Shown here piece by piece: positions 11,301 through 21,305 of a stretch of DNA of 60,000 nt (the stretch's first letter is position 1; each line of letters begins with the position of its first letter). The stretch is from Bolinopsis microptera (taxonomy: Eukaryota; Ctenophora; Tentaculata; Lobata; Bolinopsidae), in contig NC_087078.1 in the NCBI RefSeq assembly GCF_026151205.1, positions 15,395,118 to 15,455,117 of the forward strand. The letters run 5' to 3'. Both the position numbers and the translations under genes were made by a program. Under the pieces are notes generated by a model. That model did no database searches. It worked only from the letters and a program-made list of their open reading frames with translations, and had not been told where the DNA came from.

Positions 11301-14300
11301 CTAGCCCTCCTCTCCAATATTACGATGAGTAGTGACTAACTAGCTCCCTCCCTCAGGTAGCAGGTTGTCTAGCCCTCCTCTCCAATATTACGATGAGTAG
11401 TGACTAACTAGCTCCCTCCCTCAGGTAGCAGGTTGTCTAGCCCTCCTCTCCAATATTACGATGAGTAGTGACTAACTAGCTCCCTCCCTCAGGTAGCAGG
11501 TTGTCTAGCCCTCCTCTCCAATATTACGATAAGTAGTGACTAACTAGCTCCCTCCCTCAGGTAGCAGGTTGTCTAGCCCTCCTCTCCAATATTACGATGA
11601 GTAGTGACTAACTAGCTCCCTCCCTCAGGTAGCAGGTTGTCTAGCCCTCCTCTCCAATATTACGATGAGTAGTGACTAACTAGCTCCCTCCCTCAGGTAG
11701 CAGGTTGTCTAGCCCTCCTCTCCAATATTACGATAAGTAGTGACTAACTAGCTCCCTCCCTCAGGTAGCAGGTTGTCTAGCCCTCCTCTCCAATATTACG
11801 ATGAGTAGTGACTAACTAGCTCCCTCCCTCAGGTAGCAGGTTGTCTAGCCCTCCTCTCCAATATTACGATAAGTAGTGACTAACTAGCTCCCTCCCTCAG
11901 GTAGCAGGTTGTCTAGCCCTCCTCTCCAATATTACGATAAGTAGTGACTAACTAGCTCCCTCCCTCAGGTAGCAGGTTGTCTAGCCCTCCTCTCCAATAT
12001 TACGATGAGTAGTGACTAACTAGCTCCCTCCCTCAGGTAGCAGGTTGTCTAGCCCTCCTCTCCAATATTACGATAAGTAGTGACTAACTAGCTCCCTCCC
12101 TCAGGTAGCAGGTTGTCTAGCCCTCCTCTCCAATATTACGATGAGTAGTGACTAACTAGCTCCCTCCCTCAGGTAGCAGGTTGTCTAGCCCTCCTCTCCA
12201 ATATTACGATGAGTAGTGACTAACTAGCTCCCTCCCTCAGGTAGCAGGTTGTCTAGCCCTCCTCTCCAATATTACGATGAGTAGTGACTAACTAGCTCCC
12301 TCCCTCAGGTAGCAGGTTGTCTAGCCCTCCTCTCCAATATTACGATGAGTAGTGACTAACTAGCTCCCTCCCTCAGGTAGCAGGTTGTCTAGCCCTCCTC
12401 TCCAATATTACGATAAGTAGTGACTAACTAGCTCCCTCCCTCAGGTAGCAGGTTGTCTAGCCCTCCTCTCCAATATTACGATAAGTAGTGACTAACTAGC
12501 TCCCTCCCTCAGGTAGCAGGTTGTCTAGCCCTCCTCTCCAATATTACGATGAGTAGTGACTAACTAGCTCCCTCCCTCAGGTAGCAGGTTGTCTAGCCCT
12601 CCTCTCCAATATTACGATAAGTAGTGACTAACTAGCTCCCTCCCTCAGGTAGCAGGTTGTCTAGCCCTCCTCTCCAATATTACGATAAGTAGTGACTAAC
12701 TAGCTCCCTCCCTCAGGTAGCAGGTTGTCTAGCCCTCCTCTCCAATATTACGATGAGTAGTGACTAACTAGCTCCCTCCCTCAGGTAGCAGGTTGTCTAG
12801 CCCTCCTCTCCAATATTACGATGAGTAGTGACTAACTAGCTCCCTCCCTCAGGTAGCAGGTTGTCTAGCCCTCCTCTCCAATATTACGATGAGTAGTGAC
12901 TAACTAGCTCCCTCCCTCAGGTAGCAGGTTGTCTAGCCCTCCTCTCCAATATTACGATGAGTAGGTGACTAACTAGCTCCCTCCCTCAGGTAGCAGGTTG
13001 TCTAGCCCTCCTCTCCAATATTACGATGAGTAGTGACTAACTAGCTCCCTCCCTCAGGTAGCAGGTTGTCTAGCCCTCCTCTCCAATATTACGATGAGTA
13101 GTGACTAACTAGCTCCCTCCCTCAGGTAGCAGGTTGTCTAGCCCTCCTCTCCAATATTACGATGAGTAGTGACTAACTAGCTGCCTCCCTCAGGTAGCAG
13201 GTTGTCTAGCCCTCCTCTCCAATATTACGATAAGTAGTGACTAACTAGCTCCCTCCCTCAGGTAGCAGGTTGTCTAGCCCTCCTCTCCAATATTACGATG
13301 AGTAGTGACTAACTAGCTCCCTCCCTCAGGTAGCAGGTTGTCTAGCCCTCCTCTCCACAAGGGACCCCTCTCTACAGCGCTTCATGGCTCAAAGTGCCAT
13401 TACATTCGAGTCGCTCCAGAAACTACAAAAGAGAACAAGTACTGACGAAGATTTGAAACTGACGGATTTGTTCAAGTATTATCAAAGGGAAACTCAAGCT
13501 GCGAAGTCTTTACTTTACAGGTACGGAGATTAAGGCCAGAGGGGGGGGGGGGCGGGGGGGGTAAAAGTCGTTTATCCGGTTTTCACATATTTTATCAGAG
13601 CTGCTGGAGACGAACAAGAAGAAAAAAACCGGACCAAAATCTGACCTTGCATCGCGCCAAATATTGAGGTTTACCTGTAATTACATGTAAATTGTAAAAC
13701 TTAAACTTAAACTGTAAAAAGTTCAAAAACCTTAACTCGAAAAGACTTGAAAAGATATACGCAAAAACGTTATGTTTGAGAATTTTGATTTTTGCCTTTG
13801 TTCTTGAAATATAAGGTTAACTTTACCCCAAATTCGATTTTTCAAAAAATGTTAACCTCATATTTCAAAGATGAAGGCAAAATTCTAAATTCTAAAACAT
13901 TACGTTTTTGCGCAACAACCCAAGGAACAACTGTGCCAAGTTTCAGCTTCTGGGTGTGGCCAGTCTTCTCAAGTTAAGGATTTTGGTATGAAAAAACCGT
14001 TTCGAGTAAAACGAGTTTTAGTGTTTTTATTTCACTGCCAAAATCTCAAATTCTGCATTATTTTCCGTATTTATAATTTAGTAGCATCTCCATACAATTT
14101 TTGCGTTAAGGTGAGAAGATGTTTATTGAGATACTTTATATCGGGAAAATCAATATCATAAACCAAAATGTGTCTAAAAATGAGGTTAACTATCATGATA
14201 TCTAATTGTAGTAGTAGTAAAAATATGATTGTTAACCTCGCTATAGACCATATTACACTTGGATTGGTTTATCAATACATTGTTGTACATGTAATAAAAC

Positions 14301-17300
14301 ATTTGCCCAGTATTACGATTAAGTTTTTGAGGTTAACATGTGATTGACTGGCCTATTGATTATTTAAATAATTTTTAATTGTATTACCGTGTAGTTAATA
14401 GTTGCTTTTCTTCAATAGTAAATTATTTCTATAAAATAGTTTTGTGTCCAATGCAATGTCAATGAGTCATGTAAGGCGCAATGAAACTACCGGACTACGA
14501 TGTATAGTATGGGGACTAGCACCCCATGGCAACATTAAAATATATCGACTCTGTTACATCGTTTCCTGTTAAATGTTAATATAAAACTCCGTTACAAATT
14601 GAACTGGGATTTGGCAATACTACAACTTAGATAAATAAAATATGATAAAATAATGTATAACTAGACTTAAGTAGAAGTCTGAAAGAATACAGAAAACAAA
14701 ATATTTTACTGCTTGAAAGCTTAATAATAAACTGTGAAAGAGTGGTCAACGTAAATAAAACTGTTCCGATACAACCAAAGAAATTTAAATAGCTTACGTA
14801 AAAGGTAAAAGGTATTATATAGAGGTTTCACTCTTTACAAACACTCAGTCCTTGAAGTTATTAGAATCGTTCCTTCATAAAGCAGATGACCACCAGCTCG
14901 ACACACACTATCACTAAGGTGGTCACAACTGCTGTGTACGGATTCAGGAATGCAGCTAGAGAGGTCCCTAACATGCTCCCTATCATTCCACTAGCCATGG
15001 TTATGTTAATCCCCAGCTCCAGCCGTGACTTCCCGTAATAACCGTAATCGTATGCCAGTATAGCAACCTCTACAGCCTGTATAGAGTAACAAAACTTTGC
15101 GAGCCCTAACAGCATCACTGAAGCTATCAGGCCCGGATCTGCCAGAATAATACCGTAGCTCAAAGCTATTGTTGCTGTGACCGTAAATTGCAGGATCAGG
15201 AACTTTACTCGACTCCACAAGAAATACCCTATGAGTCTCCCTATCACGTTAGCACCATTCACTGCCACCAGTATTAGAAAATCGTTACCTTGCACTATTT
15301 CCTCATTTTCAAGAGAAAGACGTTTCTTGTAGCTTCTCATCAGCCATGGAAGAAGAATAATACATCCATATCCAACGCAAAGGTTAGAGAAGAAAAAGAG
15401 ACTTGATTTTATGACCCTATTGGTAAAATTGAGGAGACTCAGTGGTTCTGTGCTGACTAGGCTGGCAGTTTCAGTCGGAACAATATTAATCTCCTCAACT
15501 GGCTCACTTTCTCCTCTCTCCGGCTTTTCAACGATGCAAAAGTGAAGCATGATGATTGGAGGGACAAAGAGTGGGATAGAAGTGAGCAGAACGAAAACTC
15601 TCCAGTTGACGAGGTCTAGAAGGAGCCACCCGAGCACTGAAACCCAAGCTCCACCGACTGGAGTAGCAAGACCTTCTGCTATAAAGGAACTTTGGGTAAG
15701 TACTTCTTTGGAGGAAAGGAGCTTGGCGAGGAATATGCCAATAGTACCATCGTTCAAACCAATACAGATACCGGTTAAGGCTCGTGAGAGAAGGAGGGTA
15801 TAATAATTAGGAACCACCGCACACAGGATAGCGAACCCTATGGACAGATAGAGTGACAAAAGCAATGTGACTCTTTCCCCAAATCTTTCTGAAGTCCAGA
15901 GTGATACCAAGACTGCGATTGACCAAAACAAAAAGAGTATCACAGCTAGGATTCCCTCTTGAAAGTCCGATATACCGAGCTCAAACGAAACTTTCTGCGT
16001 GATGACTCCGGGGAGGTAAGCCTCGACACCGTCACCGATCTTTATCATTACCGCCAGTGAGACCATCAGGTAGTCCTGTTTAGTCCAAGAGTTGGATTGT
16101 GGAGATGTACCAGTGGAAGATGATTTCATGGTTACCGTGATTGCAGTTGCTGCTGCTCCTGATTTCATGGTTAGTTCCTTTTCGTCGGACATTTCCATGG
16201 GCTGCTTAATTATCCTATTAGTATTACTGAGTGAAATTAAAATCGTAAACCAAAATGAAATGTATTTACATTCTGAGTTACCTTATCGTACTGATCAACT
16301 CAAGGCTTACTCAAAACGTGAAAAATCGAAAATAAGTTCAAAGTTGAGTACTAAATTGTAAATGATATGGTTATTTAAGCATAGCTGTGGTCAACTTTAC
16401 TACCGCCCTCATCAGATACAAATTTCAATTGTAAACTCTTAATAACTTTTATAGTAAATAATATTATTATGCACCAACTAATTATGTCCATTGACCATTC
16501 CATTGGTCTCGACGTGATGAGGGACATTCTACACTTATGATTATACTGATAGTTTGCGCAGGAATATTGAACAATTGAGTTGTGGGTTGGGAGCGTTCAC
16601 ATATTATGACGTCAGCAGCCGAGTGGAAAGAGCGGGTTTGGAAATGCTGAACGGGGGCCGTTTCTTGGAGTGAAATAACATCTTAAACTCAATTTTAGTA
16701 ACCTTAATGTTGTTTAATTAATTTTGTAAGAATCGGTTAACCTCAATTATCAAAAAAAAGTTAAGCAGTTACATTTTTTTGAGCCTTAACCCCCTCTGGA
16801 CTTAAATCCGGCGAAGTGTTACTTACTAAATCACGGTACCTAAAATCATATGCCGTATTTTTTGGCTAAATTTCATCTACAAATAATCTTGAAAGTGGCA
16901 GATGGAACATGATTTCACGGCTTGTGATGAACAGACTACTTTATTTATCCTATTTAAAGATGGTAACTGTGCTGGATATCATATAAATTACATACCTCTT
17001 ATGGGGGGGGGGGGCCAATGGCATAAATGGAGAAAATGGAGAATTACTCATAGGTTTTTCCATTTTCTCCATAGAAATAGTCTCCATTTTATGCCATTTT
17101 ATGCCATTTTATGCCATTGAAAACTTAAAAAATTAGAATTTCGAGAAAAATTATTTTAAAAAAAGATATTTTCGGCCAATAATGAACAGAGTATCATGAA
17201 ACATGGAGAAAAGTGGTTTTCAGAAAAACTTTGAAAAATGTTGACTTAGAAAATGTTCGGTCCGAGTCATTTACGATACGTACCTCCCGTATCGAGAGCT

Positions 17301-19025
17301 CCCGATTCCCAGCTCGTGTTGCAAAGGGGAGGCCTGCCTTCCGAGATCGCATTACTTCGAGTCCAAAATTGTGTATCGAGGGGAAGGTGTGGACTTCGAA
17401 AAACCGAAAAAATATTTTCGGCAAATAATGAACAGAGTAGCATGAAACGTGGAGAAAAGCGGTTTTCAGAAAAAATTTGAAAAATGTTGACTTAGAAAAT
17501 GTTCGGTCCGAGTCATTTTTGATACGTACCTCCCGTATCGAGAGCTCCCGATTCCGAGCTCGTGTTGCAAAGGGGAGGCCTGCCTTCCGAGATCGCATTA
17601 CCTCGAGTCCAAAATTGTGTATCGAGGGGAAGGTGTGGACTTCGAAAAACCGATAAAATATTTTTGGCCAATAATGGACAGAGTAGCATGAAACGTGGAG
17701 AAAATTGTTTTTCAGAAAAACTTTGAAAAATTTTGACTTAGAAATTACCCCTCGGTACACAATTTTGGACTCGAGGCTTCCCCCTGGTAATGCGATCTCG
17801 GAAGCAGGCCTCCCCTTTGCAACACGAGCTCGGAATCGGGAGCTCTCGATACGAGAGGTACGTATCGAGAATGACTCGGGCCGAAAATTTTCTAAGTCAA
17901 AATTTTTTTTCTAAAAACCACTTTTCTCCACGTTTCATGCTACCTCCTTCATTATAAGCCGAAAATATTTTTTTGGTTTTTCGGTTTATCGAAGTCTGCA
18001 CCTACCCCTCGATACACAAATTTGGACTCGAGGCTTCCCCCTGGTAATGCGATCTCGGAAGGCAGGCCTCCCCTTTACAGTGCGAGCTTGTTTCGACTGT
18101 CGAGGATGTAGGTCTCACTTCTCAGTGCCTATTACTCTCCCCTATTACTCACTCCTGCTGTAGCCTGTAGAAATAACTTTACACTAGGCTTGAGTTATTA
18201 TGAGTTTGCCTGAAGTGTGCCTCTACTAACCTAGTATAAGCATCTAGTAGCCTACTATGAGCTTTCATAAGCTTGTTACGCCCCTAGTAAGCGTTTAAAA
18301 TAAACATGTTCTAGGATGTCCAATTTAGGTGTTAAATGGTGTTAAAGATGAAATTTCGAAGACAAAATTCATGGCATAAAATGGAGAAAATGGAGAATTA
18401 CTCATGGGTTTTTCCATTTTCTCCATAGAAAAAGTCTCCATTTTATGCCATTTTATGCCATTTTATGCCATTTTATGCCATTGGCCCCCCCCCCCCCTCT
18501 TATCTTAATACTATTCAGGAGAGGACGCGCGCTTGCTGACAAGGAAATAGCCGAGGGGAAACTGGAACAAGCACAGAAGAAATTTAAAGATATCCCCACA
18601 GCAGAGGCTTACGTTGAGGACTGTAAGATCAGATTTGAATCGATATCAGATATGGCTAAGACGGGTAAGGAATGCTATTTGAATTCTTGAAATTTCTGCT
18701 TGTTAATCGTCCTTAAATACCGTCAGTTTCAATCTATTCTCAAAAGAAATTAGCCCGGACTTGAATCACTGAAAAGGTCAGCCACAAATAATTATAGTGT
18801 TTACTTTTATTTTTATTGTGAGAGGCTTATCTGATCTAACTGAAAGTTATGATAATCAATGATAATTAATAAACAAATCCTCCTGTAGAACTGGATACGT
18901 TCAAGAATCGCCGACTGGAAACATACCGGAAACACCTGGTTGACATGTCAGAACTTCAAATTCGTCACTCTCAGTCCATTATCAGTGAGCTGACCAAGGG
19001 ACTGGAATTATTAAAAGATTTTTAG
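5339..19025 (+). CDS. Sorting nexin of the SNX5/SNX6/SNX32 type, BAR-domain half, four exons (5' part missing)
   Basis: Exons 5339-5591, 13330-13520, 18519-18664 and 18889-19025, all bounded by AG/GT and with matching phases. The spliced product reads through GGFFKSMTKNVDEALLSG, STDEDLKLTDLFKYY, AAKSLLYR and DTFKNRRLETYRKHL. These align along the BAR domain of SNX5/SNX6, which drive endosome-to-Golgi sorting as part of the SNX-BAR (ESCPE-1/retromer-linked) coat. The N-terminal PX domain must lie in upstream exons I could not recognise. The first visible exon has a plausible acceptor at 5337-5338, so the ATG at 5343 is probably internal. Two opposite-strand intronless genes lie in its introns. 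The acceptor of the second visible exon lies in the last unit of a 61-fold minisatellite. The third exon begins 24 bp after a transposon. The stop is TAG at 19023-19025. Confidence 0.88.
5668..5918 (+). repeat. Direct repeat copy B, in the sorting nexin intron
   Basis: Second copy of the 4531-4797 sequence, same orientation, about 77 bp after the exon ending at 5591. The two copies bracket the exon. Confidence 0.8.
5919..6266. other. Intronic DNA between repeat and zinc-finger gene
   Basis: No feature recognised; it is 3' flank of the minus-strand zinc-finger gene. Confidence 0.5.
6267..7700 (-). CDS. C2H2 zinc-finger protein with 15 fingers
   Basis: A 477-residue single-exon protein made almost wholly of tandem C2H2 fingers. 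I count 15 from about residue 19 to 450, with C-x2-C and H-x3-H or H-x4-H pairs. Linkers vary from the canonical HTGERPY/HTGEKPY to divergent forms such as HSDKKPF and HTSERNW. Nearly every finger has the form C-x-x-C-D-Y after the second Cys, as in REST/ZNF64-like polyzinc-finger proteins. The C-terminus is basic (KKRKL, a possible nuclear signal) and then acidic. No KRAB, BTB or SCAN domain is present. Probably a DNA-binding nuclear regulator; its target is unknown. It lies antisense inside a sorting nexin intron. Confidence 0.9.
   Translation of the reverse strand: MVGDLKTQILTNEEHQDKPFECNHCDYRAKYKPHLEAHIRTHTGERPYECEKCDYHAVQKSQLKVHMLSHSAADRRYKCDLCDYASAYKSTLGSHRLTHTGERPFKCDLCDYSAKQSAHLKQHMVTHTGKKPIHCEKCDYSTNRVDNLRSHELTHSIERHFKCDLCDYAATQRQGLTSHKRTHTGERPYKCDLCDYSTTQSSHLTQHRRTHTGEKPYECEECDYRSATKGAVESHKLTHSDVRQHECDKCEYRTKLKSNLKIHKLSHTSERNWNCDECDHASKTLFQLKTHKLTHSDKKPFECPKCDYKATSKKNLNAHAATRHSNKNGRPFKCKHCDYSARTKSTLIRHIENIHEGSQEKLFECDKCDFRSKSKSNLKLHERVHTAERPWVCNECDHASKTKSGLKNHKLTHSGKRPFPCEYCEYSARQKKHLTNHVKKIHEAPKKRKLVDERSEDKEQEINSLQDLQMLSDEECD
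7701..9220. other. Intronic DNA upstream of the zinc-finger gene
   Basis: No gene. Holds the telomere-like repeat element at 8100-8285 and AT-rich unique sequence. ORFs here lack any recognisable motif. Confidence 0.5.
8100..8285. mobile_element. Candidate MITE carrying TTAGGG-type repeats
   Basis: Inverted ends GACAACTGAACCCAATT and AATTGGGTTCAGTTGTC enclose about 90 bp of imperfect GGTTAG repeats (8160-8253). The flanks both read AGTTTCAA (8092-8099 and 8286-8293), a possible 8-bp target duplication. The outermost bases of the inverted ends match poorly, so the exact termini are uncertain. Confidence 0.55.
9221..13356 (+). repeat. 68-bp minisatellite, about 61 units, each an intron/exon boundary of the sorting nexin gene
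   Basis: Period 68 bp. Each unit is 41 bp of intron end (AATATTACGATGA, then GTAGTGACTAACTAG, then CTCCCTCCCTCAG) plus 27 bp of exon start (GTAGCAGGTTGTCTAGCC followed by CTCCTCTCC). The CAG acceptors run from one ending at 9248 to one ending at 13329: 4081 bp, or 60 periods plus one inserted base near 12965. Units are almost identical, with the commonest variants at GATGAG/GATAAG and ACGAT/AAGAT. The last unit continues into ACAAGGGACCCC, the body of the exon. Confidence 0.95.
13521..14860. other. Intronic DNA between sorting nexin exon and MFS gene
   Basis: No gene recognised. Starts with a G-rich run (13539-13560). The rest is AT-rich unique sequence and the 3' flank of the minus-strand transporter. 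Confidence 0.5.
14861..16198 (-). CDS. Major facilitator superfamily transporter (SLC22/SV2-SVOP-like)
   Basis: A 445-residue single-exon membrane protein with a Ser/Thr-rich N-terminal tail of about 40 residues, then roughly 12 hydrophobic segments split by a charged central loop (about residues 225-255, rich in Glu). After TM2 the stretch WTSERFGERVTLL resembles the MFS A-motif (G-x3-D-R-x-G-R-R), with the key Asp replaced by Glu and the motif preserved only in outline. SRALTGICIG resembles the TM4 motif of organic-ion and SV2-like transporters. The substrate cannot be inferred. It is antisense in the sorting nexin intron, and the start ATG gives the expected short cytoplasmic tail. Confidence 0.82.
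   Translation of the reverse strand: MEMSDEKELTMKSGAAATAITVTMKSSSTGTSPQSNSWTKQDYLMVSLAVMIKIGDGVEAYLPGVITQKVSFELGISDFQEGILAVILFLFWSIAVLVSLWTSERFGERVTLLLSLYLSIGFAILCAVVPNYYTLLLSRALTGICIGLNDGTIGIFLAKLLSSKEVLTQSSFIAEGLATPVGGAWVSVLGWLLLDLVNWRVFVLLTSIPLFVPPIIMLHFCIVEKPERGESEPVEEINIVPTETASLVSTEPLSLLNFTNRVIKSSLFFFSNLCVGYGCIILLPWLMRSYKKRLSLENEEIVQGNDFLILVAVNGANVIGRLIGYFLWSRVKFLILQFTVTATIALSYGIILADPGLIASVMLLGLAKFCYSIQAVEVAILAYDYGYYGKSRLELGINITMASGMIGSMLGTSLAAFLNPYTAVVTTLVIVCVELVVICFMKERF
16199..17002. other. Intronic DNA upstream of the MFS gene
   Basis: Unique AT-rich sequence, likely the promoter side of the transporter. No element or exon recognised. The last 8 bp (16995-17002) are the target duplication of the adjoining transposon. 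Confidence 0.5.
17003..18495. mobile_element. 1.49-kb non-autonomous transposon with G/C-run hairpin ends, copy 1
   Basis: Starts with 12 G then CCAATGGCATAAATGGAGAA and ends ATGCCATTTTATGCCATTGG then 11 C (more C belong to the duplication). Each end also folds on itself: a segment of about 100 bp with ATGGAGAAAATGG and its complement around a short loop. The interior holds several alternating-orientation copies of a unit with CGATACGTACCTCCCGTATC and GGGGAGGCCTGCCTTCCGAG. CCTCTTAT is duplicated at 16995-17002 and 18496-18503. There is no transposase. The copy at 29232-30716 is nearly identical. The 8-bp duplication suggests mobilisation by a hAT-type transposase (inference). Confidence 0.88.
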
Positions 19026-19153
19026 AAAATTTGGTTTTAGTTTGCAAAAGCAGGACGTGTGATCCGGAAATTTTAAAACGATTTCTTATTTTGTGGTTAA
19101 TCGGGATGATGATGATGATAATAATAATAGCGATTTGTCAATTTTGTGACGAC

Positions 19154-19159
19154 AATAAA
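19154..19159 (+). promoter_or_regulatory. Possible poly(A) signal of the sorting nexin
   Basis: AATAAA lies 129 bp after the TAG stop and is followed by a GT-rich stretch (GTAAAGTGTTGTGC). This is the canonical signal at a normal distance, but it is a short motif. Confidence 0.4.
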
Positions 19160-20469
19160 AATGTAAAGTGTTGTGCAATGTACATTATCAGAATGGCAAA
19201 TTAAAATGTTTGATCTATCATTTTTACATATTGGGACCGTTCATTTGAGTCCTCAAGAGATTTCAACCTGCGTTAATTGATTCTAGTACATTTTTATGAT
19301 TTTTAATTGGTAGAGTTACATAGAAGTGTGAACAATTTTCGTTTAACGTTATCTGAAATGGGCATGGGTTACTATTTTTGTTTCGATTTCTTGACTGACT
19401 CTATCTACATATTAGATTATTACCATTAAGAAACATAGCATAACATAGTTTATGGTTGAATTTTCATTTTTGTAATCCTACCAGGTAACTAAGTTATGAT
19501 TTCCTCGTAAATGCAGAACGCAAAACAAACATACCCACAAAATCTTTCTATGTTTCAGTAAACAGGGTGGTAACACACATTCTTAAATAACACAGATGGG
19601 TATCAATTTCTAATTCCTCTTCCTAGGATAAATGTGATAAATCTCCTTCACAGTTCACATAATATGTGATTTTTACTTTTAACACTTAATGTTTCTTGTA
19701 TCCGGTATTTGTTCTGCACCTCGTAGAAACCATTCAGGGACTGATTTTTTCATGCAGTCTTTAAAGTTTTAGTCTAAGAATCAAACGCACTAATGGATAA
19801 TCGTTTTAGCAGTTATAATGTGTAATTTTCACTTTCAATATTTGTTCGAACTTTATACTTTCATTACTTTACCTGTTAGATATTCGGAAAATGAACTTTT
19901 TTATTTTATTACGGCGCAGATTATAAGTTTATTTCCTTAAAAAAGCAAACAATATCTTCAATTCAAAATTTGAAGTGCTGCCAAAGTGCTGTCGAACATA
20001 AATGCAGTCTCTGTACGGGATGGGCCTCAAAATACCGCTTTGGCTTCCAGTTTCAGTTTATGGTTGATTTATTTGAACGTGAATGGTTAAGAAAACGGAT
20101 GATTAATACACAGTACTCAGGAAGCTGTCCGAAACTCGCAAAACTTAACAATGTCAAAACCACCGAATCTGCTGCCCAAATGCGACTAGGAAAAATCAAT
20201 GGTAGCGAAGCCGAAAGTATGGCAGCTTACAGTTACAGAACGATCAAATTCTAGCGCTGATAAATCGAAGGGCCAAGTACGAATCAGCCCAATACTGATC
20301 GGAGCACAAAGTTTATGCATAAAATTCAATAAATAGTCAAACAAATTTCGATCTAATACCGATTAAGGGAGGTGAACAATTTCAGTCTGTAAAACCGTTT
20401 ATTATGTCTATATAGCCTAGTACTACTACTGGAGTCAAGGACACGGGCGAATGGTAGCAACCCACAAAG

Positions 20470-20700
20470 TCATACTCATACGAGCAGCAAAACTGACAGT
20501 CAAACGTGGTGCCAAGAAACTTCAAAATTCTCAAATACAATTGAAAATTAACTTTCACACCGCCGCTAATTTATTCTTCGGCGTGGCGGTGTGAGCAAAA
20601 ACACATCTTGTAAAAATTAACACTGAAATGCCGGAGATGGTCAAATAAAAAATTGTTTTCAAAAAGCAGGTATTACTGATGTGATGCTTTAAGCATGGAC
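20470..20700 (+). repeat. Dispersed repeat, copy 1
   Basis: Words such as CATACGAGCAGCAAAACTGA, CGCCGCTAATTTATTCTTCG and AAAGCAGGTATTACTGAT recur in the same order at about 31956-32280. A GC-rich hairpin (CCGCCGC ... GGCGTGGCGG) sits in the middle. Class unknown, no ORF. Confidence 0.7.
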
Positions 20701-21039
20701 CCAGAAACCCTTACTGGATGGGACCTAACTTTGAAAGTAAAAGAGTTAGAGACTTCCGGTTTTTTGTAACATGTTCGTCTTGTAAAAGTAACGTTACCTC
20801 CCCAGGAGGAAAATTTAAGACAACGTAGTTGTTAAGTTATCTCAAAATCTCCAGAAAAGTCCCATTTTGGGCCGATCAAAAGTTTGCAACTTTAACTTTG
20901 CGGATTCCTGTACTCTGATTGGCTGAATCGTGTCACGTGCTAGCTGCTTGAACATTGGAATGCGCCGTACGCGTGCAAATCATATGCTTAATGTCGAGCG
21001 TGAGGTCAAGCCGTCTGTTTAATTTTAAATTAAACCAAC

Positions 21040-21305
21040 TCTAGTAGTACTAGTAGTACCAACCCTAACCCTAACGTGAAATTAGACCAACTTCCTTAAA
21101 TGGTCATATCACGTGATCGAAACAATTTTTCGCCAGGGGAGCATTTTAACCCTAGATTATATGGTCATGAGGGTGATTCGGAATCATCGTCCGAAAATAC
21201 ATTGATTTAAGTTGGTCTTAACTGTCCGGGGGGGCCCTTTTAGAAAAATCTCGAAGATCGACTGTAGACTGTAGAGTGATTTACAGATTTAGCACGCTCG
21301 AAAAA
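21040..21305. repeat. Dispersed repeat shared with 46385-46620 (inverted)
   Basis: Shares, in reverse complement and reverse order, AACCCTAACCCTAACG, TCACGTGATCGA, AGGGGAGCATTTTAACCCTA and GACTGTAGAGTGATTTA with the right-hand part of the 9.2-kb inverted-repeat element. Confidence 0.7.

Noticed and set aside
9221-13357. CRISPR array or ordinary satellite
   Set aside because: Units are contiguous with no unique spacers, the genome is animal, and the unit is explained by the adjacent intron/exon boundary.
17194-17914. ORFs inside the G/C-run transposons (also 29422-30340)
   Set aside because: Open frames on both strands from the repeated internal unit; identical in both copies simply because the copies are recent. 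No transposase motif.
19970-20254. A 94-codon ORF as a gene
   Set aside because: No recognisable domain, no splice or promoter support, and it sits next to dispersed repeats.
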